Assembly (NCBI GenBank): GCA_016212005.1
Contig: JACRHP010000079.1
Coordinates: forward strand, 1 to 49,244
Source of the DNA: Candidatus Omnitrophota bacterium
Lineage (GTDB): Bacteria; Omnitrophota; Gorgyraeia; Zapsychrales; Zapsychraceae
Length of the DNA: 49,244 bases
Direction of reading: 5' to 3'
The notes beneath the pieces were generated by a model, which saw only the letters and a list, made by a program, of their open reading frames with translations, did no database searches and had not been told where the DNA came from. Below, piece by piece: positions 26,259 through 33,192 of the stretch (positions are counted from its first letter, which is position 1; every line of letters starts with the position of its first letter). The translations under genes and the position numbers were made by a program.

Positions 26259-26289
26259 CTCACCGCAAATGGTAGTTGATTAGTAGTTT
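26226..26289 (+). repeat. 64-bp direct repeat, copy 1 (end of the SNase-fusion gene)
   Basis: Begins CCGAATAATGAATTCGGCAG, where CCGAA and TTCGG can pair, and ends GATTAGTAGTTT. It encodes NNEFGSSSV and the stop codon. The second copy (27696-27759) has the same length and only 6 differences, 5 of them transitions. Confidence 0.9.
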
Positions 26290-26390
26290 GGCTATTCATG
26301 AATAAATCCCGTAGGCTTGGGGAAGGCGGGGAAGGTTTTTGGCGATAAGTTTAGCGGGCTCCTTGAATCGTTGACAGCGGAACTAACAGC

Positions 26391-26460
26391 TTGACACAGT
26401 TAAGAAAGAGTATTATATTAGTTACATATTAGTACATGATTAGTATTAATATATTCATAA
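26391..26460 (+). promoter_or_regulatory. Promoter and 11-bp iterons upstream of the Fic gene
   Basis: TTGACA at 26391-26396 and TATATT at 26415-26420 (18-base spacer). The -10 is followed by direct repeats ATTAGTTACAT, ATTAGTACATG and ATTAGTATTAA at an 11-base period from about 26417 to 26449. The iterons cover the transcription start and look like operators on one face of the helix. Confidence 0.55.
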
Positions 26461-26495
26461 CATATTGAAATTAATTAAGTTGTTTCATTAATACT

Positions 26496-27728
26496 ATGGA
26501 TAAATTAATAGATAAGTTTGCATCAGAACATTATCTGCCCAAAGACGAAATTGGTTTTCGGCTCCCCAACACGGTTTCTCTGGAAGAAGCCTGGCAGGAA
26601 GTTCAAAATCAGCGCAAACAGCGGGCCGAATATATGCCTTTTGAAGACCAGGACAAGCATCCGTTCTGGTATGTGCTGCTTCCCCAATTACAGAAGAATC
26701 TTCATGAAATCGATTCGTTGGGACGGGACTCCATTTATTCTCTGGTTAAAGAGGAGATTGAAATGGAGATGATCAAAGATTCTTTGATGGAAGAGGCGGT
26801 TTTTTCCAGCGCCATTGAAGGGGCCTTTTCAACAGTGAAACGTTTGAAGGAAATGGTCGATCAAAAGCAGCCCCCCAAGGACATCAATGATCAGATGGTC
26901 CTGAATAATTATCATGCCATGCAGTTTATCCTGAAAGAAAAGCACCGGGATTTAAGCATTGACTTTATATTGGAACTGCAAAAGATTGTGACCAACGACA
27001 CGCTCGATGAAGACGATGCCGCTTACAGCGGCCGGTTTCGTGATGACTGGGTTTACGTTAAAGACAAACGGGACCATATTATTTATACCCCGCCGCCGGC
27101 GGACCGGGTATTGCCGGCCATGGAAAAGATGATCGATTGGGTCAACCGGAAGAATGAAGCGGGCTTTATTCATCCGATCATTAAGGCCTCATTCGTGCAT
27201 TTGTATTTTGTGCACATTCATCCCTTTTTTGACGGCAACGGGCGTACGGCGCGGGCCCTTTTCTATTTTGACCTCATCAGAAATGAATATGAGTTCTTCA
27301 AGTATTTCTCCATTTCGGTGGCGGTCCAGAAAGCCAAGGGGAAATATTATAAGGCCATCCGCAATTCCGAGATCCATGAGGGGGACTTTACGTATTTTCT
27401 CCTGTATATGGCCGAGACCATTCTGGAATCGATCCACCTGGTCAAAGCGCGGATCGCCCATCATTATCAGAAAGAATTTGTCATCGACCGGATCAATAAA
27501 GACGGCGTTTTTTTAAACGACCGCCAGCAGAAATTCGTTAAAAAATTTTTTGTCATGGACCAGCGGGTCATCACGATCAGAAAGTATCAGGATTGGTTTA
27601 AAGTCGTCTACGAAACGGCCCGGCGCGACCTCGATGACCTTCATCAAAAGAAAGTTTTGGTTAAAGGAAAGCAGGGCAAGGCTTATGTCTATCGGCCGAA
27701 TAATGAATTCGGCAGCGGCTCTGCTTAG
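26496..27728 (+). CDS. Fic-domain AMPylase-like protein
   Basis: A 410-residue protein with the Fic core HPFFDGNGRTAR at 242-253; H242 is the catalytic His and the D/E and GNGR residues for nucleotide binding are intact. The inhibitory motif SSAIEG is present upstream with E108, so this is a self-inhibited (class II) Fic. An N-terminal Fic_N-like part (residues 1-110) precedes it, and the C-terminal part after residue 330 has a winged-helix look (TIRKYQDWFKVVYETARRDLDDLHQKKVLVKGKQGK). It may therefore bind DNA and regulate itself through the iterons in its promoter. The last residues (NNEFGSGSA) come from the 64-bp repeat shared with the previous gene. Confidence 0.9.
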   Translation: MDKLIDKFASEHYLPKDEIGFRLPNTVSLEEAWQEVQNQRKQRAEYMPFEDQDKHPFWYVLLPQLQKNLHEIDSLGRDSIYSLVKEEIEMEMIKDSLMEEAVFSSAIEGAFSTVKRLKEMVDQKQPPKDINDQMVLNNYHAMQFILKEKHRDLSIDFILELQKIVTNDTLDEDDAAYSGRFRDDWVYVKDKRDHIIYTPPPADRVLPAMEKMIDWVNRKNEAGFIHPIIKASFVHLYFVHIHPFFDGNGRTARALFYFDLIRNEYEFFKYFSISVAVQKAKGKYYKAIRNSEIHEGDFTYFLLYMAETILESIHLVKARIAHHYQKEFVIDRINKDGVFLNDRQQKFVKKFFVMDQRVITIRKYQDWFKVVYETARRDLDDLHQKKVLVKGKQGKAYVYRPNNEFGSGSA

Positions 27729-27759
27729 ATCACCGCAAGTGGTAGCTGATTAGTAGTTT
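27696..27759 (+). repeat. 64-bp direct repeat, copy 2 (end of the Fic gene)
   Basis: Same orientation and length as copy 1 at 26226, 58 of 64 positions identical. The two copies bracket the Fic gene and its promoter, making a 1470-bp unit. Confidence 0.9.
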
Positions 27760-27847
27760 TGCAATCTACAACTCGTTGTAAGTAAATAAGTTATGCGGAT
27801 AATACTATTCTTCTCCTTTGGGATGACCAAAGAGCTGGTGGCGTGAG

Positions 27848-28196
27848 ATGGTATTTAATCGGTTAAAAGATATTGCAGAAATTTTATCCGATTTTGCTTT
27901 TAAAAACTCAAACATTAATAATAACGCTCAAGCAGGCATCAATATTGAAGGACAAAAGTGCTATCCATTTGATATTAATGAAAAATTTCGGAAGTTCTTA
28001 GTCAGAAAAGGGGATGTGTTAATTGCTCTTCCAGGTGCAACAACTGGCAAGAGCGGCATTTATAATTCAGATAAAGAGGCTCTGTTAAATCAGCGCGTAG
28101 CATTAATAAGAGGACAAAATTGCCGAAGAACTGGTCGAAGAACTAGAAGCGGCCTTGGAGCAGTTGCAGGAAATTGCGGAAGATTTGAAGAGATGA
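27848..28196 (+). pseudogene. Type I restriction specificity (HsdS) fragment joined to another C-terminus
   Basis: From 27848 the frame encodes a piece like the target-recognition domain of HsdS: LKDIAEILSDFAFK, then FLVRKGDVLIALPGATTGKSGIYN and LLNQRVALI. It lacks the upstream half and the second recognition domain. From about 28113 a different frame encodes 27 residues (KIAEELVEELEAALEQLQEI, then AEDLKR and a stop), which look like the end of an HsdM-type or similar protein. It is therefore a deletion scar of a restriction-modification locus. Read straight on, the first frame ends in about 40 residues of arginine-rich, non-conserved sequence up to 28237. Confidence 0.65.
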
Positions 28197-28206
28197 TTGT
28201 GCCCCC

Positions 28207-28716
28207 ATGCGTAAAATCCCCCTTGAAATCGTCCTGAAATATTGGCGCGGGAAAGACCGGCAGAGTGAAAAGGAGATCTATCAAACGCTCAAGCCCCTGC
28301 ATCTACGGCAGCCCTTGCTGATGCGCTATTTGATGGTAGCGGATCAGGACGCATTAAATGAGGAGGAACATCAGATGTTGTATTATTTGGGATCACTGGC
28401 CGTGCAGGTCATGGTTGAGGAATTTCTGCAGATCAGAGAAGTGACGGCGGAGCAGTGGGAAAGGGTCAGGTTTGAAAATCTGCAATCGCTGGAACGCGTG
28501 GAGACAAAAGAAGATCCCGAAATTTTCAAAGATTTCATGGATGAAATGATGAGTACACACCATCAAATGGATTTGTTTGCCTTTGTCGGATACGCCCTTC
28601 TGAACGATTCGACGCTAAAGGACAGCATCAGGCCGGAAAATGTTTGGAGGCTATTCGCGCATTTGAAAATCACCATCGATTGTCTGGATGAAGCCGCCAT
28701 GCCTTTGCTGAACTAA
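28207..28716 (+). CDS. Hypothetical acidic helical protein, 169 residues
   Basis: Not recognised. The sequence is highly charged and helix-rich, with no signal peptide or membrane segment and no cysteines apart from one near the end. The ATG at 28207 follows the restriction-gene scar by 10 bases. Context is an accessory island of Fic, restriction remnant and HipBST genes, so it may belong to a defence or toxin module, but nothing in the sequence shows a function. An upstream GTG/ATG choice is not clear and no good ribosome site is visible. Confidence 0.6.
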   Translation: MRKIPLEIVLKYWRGKDRQSEKEIYQTLKPLHLRQPLLMRYLMVADQDALNEEEHQMLYYLGSLAVQVMVEEFLQIREVTAEQWERVRFENLQSLERVETKEDPEIFKDFMDEMMSTHHQMDLFAFVGYALLNDSTLKDSIRPENVWRLFAHLKITIDCLDEAAMPLLN

Positions 28717-28724
28717 GGAAGGTC

Positions 28725-28930
28725 GCCGACCCGCAAACCATCGCCCAAGAAGGCATCTTCCTGAACCAGGAACTTTTGGACCTGGGCCTCGCAAACTCTA
28801 CCCTGACGCCAGAACGCCACGTCTGTAAAGGGTGTGGATGAAGGCGTTCTGGTCAGGATTCCGCCCGTGGGGCTCCACAAAGACCCCTCCTCCTCGCCGG
28901 TTGAGGCGGATGACCAGGCACCGCTCTCGT
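28725..28930 (+). pseudogene. Broken duplicate of the SNase-fusion 3' end
   Basis: Bases from 28730 copy the region near 26047-26140 (read as ADPQTIAQEGIFLNQELLDLGL), with high DNA identity. The copy is interrupted after CTCGCAAACTCTAC, and resumes at about 28872 with CTCCACAAAGACCCC, reading HKDPSSSPVEADDQAPLS and a stop. The interruption is a palindromic insert (28802-28857 plus flanks). No start codon or catalytic domain remains. Confidence 0.8.
28802..28857. repeat. MITE-like inverted repeat inserted in the SNase fragment
   Basis: CCTGACGCCAGAACGCC on the left pairs with GGCGTTCTGGTCAGG on the right, apart from two extra bases. It sits precisely inside a sequence whose uninterrupted form exists at 26120-26135. 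Confidence 0.7.
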
Positions 28931-28939
28931 AGTCTTACA

Positions 28940-29064
28940 ATACCCTAAAAGGTATAATTACATATTTAATATACCCTATAGGGTATTATATTATTATTTT
29001 TATACCTTAATGGGTATATTATTATAAGAAATATATTGAAATTATACCCGAAAGGTGATATATT
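28940..29064 (+). promoter_or_regulatory. hipBST promoter with four palindromic operators
   Basis: Four sites of the form ATACC(N6)GGTAT: 28940-28955 (ATACCCTAAAAGGTAT), 28971-28986 (ATACCCTATAGGGTAT, perfect), 29002-29017 (ATACCTTAATGGGTAT) and 29044-29059 (ATACCCGAAAGGTGAT). Their centres are 31, 31 and 42 bases apart, close to three, three and four helical turns. A promoter TTGAAA (29036-29041), 17 bases, TATATT (29059-29064) has the last operator inside its spacer. HipB of E. coli binds similar inverted repeats before its own operon, so autorepression by the HipB-like product is the natural reading. Confidence 0.75.
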
Positions 29065-29099
29065 TCTTCACGATGAAATCATAAATCTTGGATAGATCG

Positions 29100-29351
29100 A
29101 TGACCACGAACATATCTTCTCAAATAAAAGACTTGCGTAAAAAAAATGGTTTGACCCAAATAGAATTTGCCAAACGAGTCGGCGTTGGTTTGCGTTTCTT
29201 GAGAGAGCTTGAACAGGGCAAAACAACAATGAGGATGGATAAGCTTATGCAAGTTTTAGATTTCTTGGGATACCACTTGGAGATAAAGAAAAGTGAACCG
29301 CAAGCGATCATTAAACATCCAAAAACAGATTTAATGGACACTGCCCAATGA
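29100..29351 (+). CDS. hipB: HipB-like antitoxin/repressor
   Basis: An 83-residue HTH-XRE protein from the ATG at 29100 (a TTG at 29088 is also in frame). The helix-turn-helix is IKDLRKKNGLTQIEFAKRVG, followed by GLRFLRELEQGKTTMRMDKLMQVLDFLGY, a usual HipB pattern. The stop overlaps the hipS ATG by 4 bases (ATGA), so the two are translationally coupled. It probably binds the four operators upstream. Confidence 0.88.
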   Translation: MTTNISSQIKDLRKKNGLTQIEFAKRVGVGLRFLRELEQGKTTMRMDKLMQVLDFLGYHLEIKKSEPQAIIKHPKTDLMDTAQ

Positions 29352-29668
29352 GCGCGACGAGAAAGGCCAACATTTTTTACGGCAATGCATTGGCAGGATA
29401 TCTTGCAGAGACATCCAGCGGATATACTTTTCAGTATGATCCTGAATTTCTAAAAAAGAATATTCCGATTTCAATGTCTTTGCCTCCCCGGGAGGAACCT
29501 TATCGATCAAAAGAGTTATTTCCATTCTTTAAGGGGCTGTTACCTGAAGGATGGTATCTCAATATCGTCAGTACGACCCGGAAAATCGACAGTAACGATT
29601 CGTTCGGGATGCTGATCGGAACCGCAAGCGCCGATACAATCGGCGCCGTCACCGTCAGGAAAGAATAA
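29348..29668 (+). CDS. hipS: HipS-like small antitoxin (HipA N-subdomain 1)
   Basis: A 106-residue protein equal to the N-terminal subdomain of HipA, encoded alone: KANIFYGNALAGYLAET, then the conserved PISMSLP segment and FFKGLLPEGW. It overlaps hipB and is followed after 7 bases by the kinase gene. In the described E. coli HipBST modules this small protein, not HipB, is the antitoxin that blocks HipT. The match in size and order makes this a tripartite module and not a frameshifted hipA. Confidence 0.85.
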   Translation: MSATRKANIFYGNALAGYLAETSSGYTFQYDPEFLKKNIPISMSLPPREEPYRSKELFPFFKGLLPEGWYLNIVSTTRKIDSNDSFGMLIGTASADTIGAVTVRKE

Positions 29669-29675
29669 GCATAAA

Positions 29676-30539
29676 ATGAATGAGAAGTTTTTAAAAGAGA
29701 TGTTCAATTCTTCCAAATCACCGGTCATAGATTTCGGTTCGGCAGATATATCGCAAGAAGCCCAGAAGCTGGCAGGGAAATTGTCTATTTCCGGTGTTCA
29801 ACCAAAGTTATCCGTCAAGCTGGATAAAAAACAAAATATGTTAATCGTCGTGAATGAAGGCGGAGAATATCTTTTAAAGCCGCAGACGCCTGCTTTTGCG
29901 CATATCCCCGAGAACGAACAATGCTGCATGGATATTGCGCAAGAATTGAATATAGATGTGCCGCCGCATTGTTTGCTTCCTTTAAAAGACAAGAGTTTGG
30001 CCTACGTGGTAAAAAGGTTCGACCGGGAAAAAGGAACCAAGATCCATCAGGAAGATTTCGCACAGATCCTTGAGGAAAATGATAAATATAAAGGATCGGT
30101 AGAGCAAATAGGCCGGAAGCTGAAAGAAATATCTTCAGCCCCGGGGTATGATGCCCAATTGCTGTTTGAACGGGTTGTGCTTAACTTTATACTCGGTAAT
30201 GGCGATGCGCATTTAAAAAATTATTCTATTTCCTATAAAGGCGATAACAGGCGATTATCCCCGGCATACGATATTGTGTGTTCACGGTTGGCCATCCTGA
30301 AGGAGAAAGAGGAGTCCGCTATAAACATCAATGGCAAGAAAAGTCGCTTATTGAAGGCGGATTTTGATAAATTAGCTGAGTATCTCAATGTGCCGGTTAA
30401 AGTGCGTTATGAGAATTTTGGGAAAAAATTCGACACGATGAAAAGGATCATCAAGGCGTCTCAAATTGACAAGGCGGGTCAGGCCAAATTTCTTGATATT
30501 ATTAAAGAAAGGTCGCGTCGTTTAGAATTGTCTGAATAA
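29676..30539 (+). CDS. hipT: HipT-like serine/threonine kinase toxin
   Basis: A 287-residue HipA-type kinase core. The glycine-rich loop region has SISGVQPKL with S37-I38-S39, the same SIS pattern reported for HipT autophosphorylation. The catalytic loop is GNGDAHLKN with D177, and the metal-binding Asp is D199 in YDIV. KPQTP and the VKRFDR strand are also present. By analogy with E. coli HipT it may phosphorylate a tRNA synthetase such as TrpS; the target here is not shown. It is the last gene of the hipB-hipS-hipT operon. Confidence 0.87.
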   Translation: MNEKFLKEMFNSSKSPVIDFGSADISQEAQKLAGKLSISGVQPKLSVKLDKKQNMLIVVNEGGEYLLKPQTPAFAHIPENEQCCMDIAQELNIDVPPHCLLPLKDKSLAYVVKRFDREKGTKIHQEDFAQILEENDKYKGSVEQIGRKLKEISSAPGYDAQLLFERVVLNFILGNGDAHLKNYSISYKGDNRRLSPAYDIVCSRLAILKEKEESAININGKKSRLLKADFDKLAEYLNVPVKVRYENFGKKFDTMKRIIKASQIDKAGQAKFLDIIKERSRRLELSE

Positions 30540-30599
30540 ATGCGGGACAATACTTGATTGAATTCAGATCCCCCGGGGGGACTCCCTTTGGTCGTAGTT

Positions 30600-30617
30600 G
30601 ACAGGTCACAGGTGACA
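30600..30617. repeat. Minimal GTCAC/GTGAC inverted repeat
   Basis: ACAGGTCACAGGTGACAG, a single unit of each orientation, just upstream of a 58-residue reading frame. Confidence 0.5.
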
Positions 30618-30621
30618 GAAA

Positions 30622-30798
30622 ATGGACCAAGAAATCTTAGCTGAGCTCCGCAATAAATTGACCGCCCCGAAGGTCGCCCTGGAGCGGCTGGCGAAAGGGG
30701 AAAAGGTACCCAAGGAGTTCCTTAAATTGGCCGCCGCAGAGCTGCAAGCGGCCCTTGATTTATTGCAGGGAGAATACCCCGGACCTAAAAGCTCATGA
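30622..30798 (+). CDS. Small helical protein, 58 residues
   Basis: ATG at 30622, stop at 30796. The product (LAELRNKLTAPKVALERLAK, then KEFLKLAAAELQAALDLL) is a predicted helical hairpin that resembles the dimerisation helices of histidine kinases but lacks the kinase. It is followed 18 bases later by the YaeQ-like gene, so the two may be one unit. Codon pattern is consistent with translation; no ribosome site stands out. Confidence 0.5.
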   Translation: MDQEILAELRNKLTAPKVALERLAKGEKVPKEFLKLAAAELQAALDLLQGEYPGPKSS

Positions 30799-30816
30799 AT
30801 CCCGCTTTGCTGCCCG

Positions 30817-31320
30817 ATGGTCGAACATAACCGTAAATATGTATTCCGTTTCAAGGACAAACGGATAGTTTTCAACAAGCTGGCCCACGAGCCGGAGTTC
30901 CAGCCCTTCGCGAAGGCCTTAGTGTACGCGCTCTACCACAAGGAATACCCGACCATCCGCGTTGAAGCCAAACTCGACGACCGGTTCCAGCCGGACCTCA
31001 ACGCCTTCAGCTACGACGGGACCATGGTCTTCTGGGCGGAGGTGGGCAACGTCTCCATCAACAAGGTCGGGAAGCTCTTCAAGAAATACCGCCAGGCGCA
31101 TTTTGTGTTCGTGAAGGAAGAAAAAGACGTCGCTATCTTTCAAAAGCAGCTGGACAAGATGGCTAAAGACACGCACAGCCTGCCGCTGGTGGATATCGTG
31201 GTTTACCCGGAACACTTTCACGAATGGAACGTGAGCGAGGAAGGCGACGTTTTTATCCGCAAGGAGGACGTGACCATCATCTCCTGGCACGACCCGAAAA
31301 AGAAGGTAAAATATTATTGA
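30817..31320 (+). CDS. YaeQ-like PD-(D/E)XK fold protein
   Basis: A 167-residue protein resembling YaeQ and other PD-(D/E)XK nuclease-fold proteins: an N-terminal helix with [12 protein letters not shown], then [28 protein letters not shown] and AHFVFV. Asp of QPDL, Glu of WAEVG and a following Lys could form the active site, but the spacing is not the classic E-X-K, so nuclease activity is open. The gene ends 4 bases before the next ATG, which suggests co-transcription with the SDR gene. Confidence 0.6.
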   Translation: MVEHNRKYVFRFKDKRIVFNKLAHEPEFQPFAKALVYALYHKEYPTIRVEAKLDDRFQPDLNAFSYDGTMVFWAEVGNVSINKVGKLFKKYRQAHFVFVKEEKDVAIFQKQLDKMAKDTHSLPLVDIVVYPEHFHEWNVSEEGDVFIRKEDVTIISWHDPKKKVKYY

Positions 31321-31324
31321 TTCA

Positions 31325-32881
31325 ATGAATAAGATCGAAGAAATAGCTGAAGCGAAATATTCCGAAGAGCAGATACGCGCGTGCGTCGCGCTCCTGGAAG
31401 GACTGGTCCAAAACAGCGTCGAGCTGGCCCATCTGTCCCCGGAGTTGCGCGTCGCGCTTATTGCCGCGGCCGGGAAGCTCTCGCGTCCGGAACGCGACGA
31501 GATCCGCAAGCGCAAACGCGACAGCCGGCGCGTCAAAAAGCAGCGGGTGGTCAATTATGAGCGGCGCCTGCGCGCGGCGACCGGCATCCGCAGCGCGCGT
31601 GAGGCGGCGGTCTTTACCGCGCCTTTGCAGATCACCGGCGCGCCCGCCGGAGCGAGGCCCCAGGAGCTTGAATTGGTCTCCCCGCGCGATTGTTACGTCT
31701 GCAAGCGCGCGTTCACCCGGGTGCACTTTTTCTACGACGCGATGTGCCCGGGCTGCGCGGAATTTAATTACGCCAAACGTTTCCAGACGGCCCCGCTCGA
31801 CGGCCGGACGGTCCTGATCACCGGATCGCGCCTGAAGATCGGTTACCAGGCGACCTTGATGATGCTGCGCGCCGGCGCCCGCGTGATCGCGACCACGCGT
31901 TTTCCCGTCGATTCCGCGCTGCGCTATGCGCGCGAAAAAGATTTTGGCGAGTGGCGCGACCGGCTGCATATTTATGGCCTGGACCTGCGCCACACGCCCA
32001 GCATCGAGATTTTCTGCAATTATATCGAACAGAAATACGACCGCCTGGATATCCTGATCAATAACGCGGCGCAGACGGTCCGGCGCCCGCCGGGTTTTTA
32101 CAGCCACCTGATGGGAAATGAGACCAAAAGGACCGAAGATTTGCCCGAAAGCGTGCAACTGCTTCTTCACCCCTTTGACGCGTGTAAAAAGGAACTGATG
32201 TCTTATACGCACGCTAACCCGGCAACGGACCTGGTGCCGGCGGCCGCCTGGACCGGGAAAATACAGGGCATCGGGCTGTCCGCCTCCGCCGCGCTTTCGC
32301 AGATCCCTTACTCCTACGACCATGCCTTGCCCGCGGAACAGGTTTTTCCAAAAGGCAAACTGGACGTGGACCTGCAGCAGGTGGACCTAAGGGAAACCAA
32401 CACCTGGCGCCTGCGTTTGGGTGAGGTCCCCACGGCCGAGCTGCTGGAACTGCAGCTGGTCAACGCGATCGCGCCGTTTGTCCTGTGCAACCGGTTGTCG
32501 ACGATGATGAAGCGTGATAATACCGGGCAGAAACATATCGTGAACGTTTCCGCGATGGAAGGGAAATTTCTGCGTTACGTCAAGACCGACCGCCACCCGC
32601 ATACCAACATGGCCAAGGCCGCGCTCAACATGCTGACCCATACCTCGGCGAGCGACCTGGTCAAGTGCGGGATCTTTATGAACTCGGTGGATACCGGCTG
32701 GGTCACGGACGAAGACCCCTTCGCGCTTTCACAGCGCAAGCAGCAGGTGCACGATTTCCAGCCGCCTTTGGATATCGTGGACGGCGCCGCGCGGGTATGC
32801 GACCCGTTCTTCAACGGGATCCTGACGGGAAAACACTGGTGCGGGAAATTCCTGAAAGATTATTTTCCGATCGACTGGTGA
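31325..32881 (+). CDS. SDR-family oxidoreductase with N-terminal zinc-ribbon region
   Basis: A 518-residue protein. Residues about 1-110 are charged and helical. Residues about 121-145 carry two CxxC pairs (CYVC and CPGC) that look like a zinc ribbon. From about residue 158 a Rossmann fold follows: [13 protein letters not shown] for the dinucleotide, DLRHTPS and [13 protein letters not shown]. The usual Tyr of the YxxxK catalytic pair seems to be replaced: the segment reads [11 protein letters not shown], with Thr where Tyr is expected, though NVSAMEG keeps the Ser. I recall the same HTNMAKAAL form in related long SDRs, so it may be a family trait. Substrate unknown. Confidence 0.8.
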   Translation: MNKIEEIAEAKYSEEQIRACVALLEGLVQNSVELAHLSPELRVALIAAAGKLSRPERDEIRKRKRDSRRVKKQRVVNYERRLRAATGIRSAREAAVFTAPLQITGAPAGARPQELELVSPRDCYVCKRAFTRVHFFYDAMCPGCAEFNYAKRFQTAPLDGRTVLITGSRLKIGYQATLMMLRAGARVIATTRFPVDSALRYAREKDFGEWRDRLHIYGLDLRHTPSIEIFCNYIEQKYDRLDILINNAAQTVRRPPGFYSHLMGNETKRTEDLPESVQLLLHPFDACKKELMSYTHANPATDLVPAAAWTGKIQGIGLSASAALSQIPYSYDHALPAEQVFPKGKLDVDLQQVDLRETNTWRLRLGEVPTAELLELQLVNAIAPFVLCNRLSTMMKRDNTGQKHIVNVSAMEGKFLRYVKTDRHPHTNMAKAALNMLTHTSASDLVKCGIFMNSVDTGWVTDEDPFALSQRKQQVHDFQPPLDIVDGAARVCDPFFNGILTGKHWCGKFLKDYFPIDW

Positions 32882-32952
32882 GGGGGTTCGTTTAATTGAT
32901 CGGGGAGGAGGGATTTTGTTCCCAAAGTCCCGATGTTTCTGGAATATCAAAA

Positions 32953-33026
32953 TCGGGGCGGACAGATTTGAACTGTCGACCTTCTGCTCCCAAAGCAGAC
33001 GCGCTAGCCAACTGCGCTACGCCCCG
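32953..33026 (-). tRNA. tRNA-Pro (anticodon UGG)
   Basis: A 74-base cloverleaf on the minus strand: acceptor CGGGGCG pairs fully with CGCCCCG, D arm GCGCAGTTGGCTAGCGC, anticodon stem TCTGC/GCAGA with loop TTTGGGA, T arm GACAG-TTCAAAT-CTGTC, discriminator A. The 3' CCA is not encoded. Confidence 0.96.
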
Positions 33027-33052
33027 CAGAATTTATATCTAAATTGATGTAA

Positions 33053-33089
33053 TCGGGATCCCGACTTTCAGCTTTGCTGAAACGTCGGG
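33053..33089. repeat. Palindromic element inside a broken tRNA gene
   Basis: TCGGGATCCCGA (33053-33064) overlaps a hairpin 33060-33089: CCCGAC-TTTCAGC-TTT-GCTGAAA-C-GTCGGG. It lies exactly where the rest of the adjacent tRNA should be. Confidence 0.8.
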
Positions 33090-33090
33090 A

Positions 33091-33121
33091 CAAGTGCGCT
33101 AGCCAGCTGCGCTACTCCCCG
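33091..33121 (-). pseudogene. 5' half of a second tRNA gene
   Basis: On the minus strand CGGGGAGTAGCGCAGCTGGC and then TAGCGCACTTG form an acceptor strand and D arm like a proline- or methionine-type tRNA. After the start of the anticodon stem the sequence switches to a palindromic element. The anticodon and 3' half are missing, so it is not functional. Confidence 0.75.
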
Positions 33122-33192
33122 AAATAAAGCAGTGTTTTATAACAGATTTCCTGGGGACTGTCCAGAGTGGATTTCTTTCCGGCACGGAGGCA

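Noticed and set aside
29348-30539. A hipA gene split by a frameshift
   Set aside because: There is a 7-base gap, a new ATG, and sizes and motifs equal to HipS and HipT; order matches HipBST.
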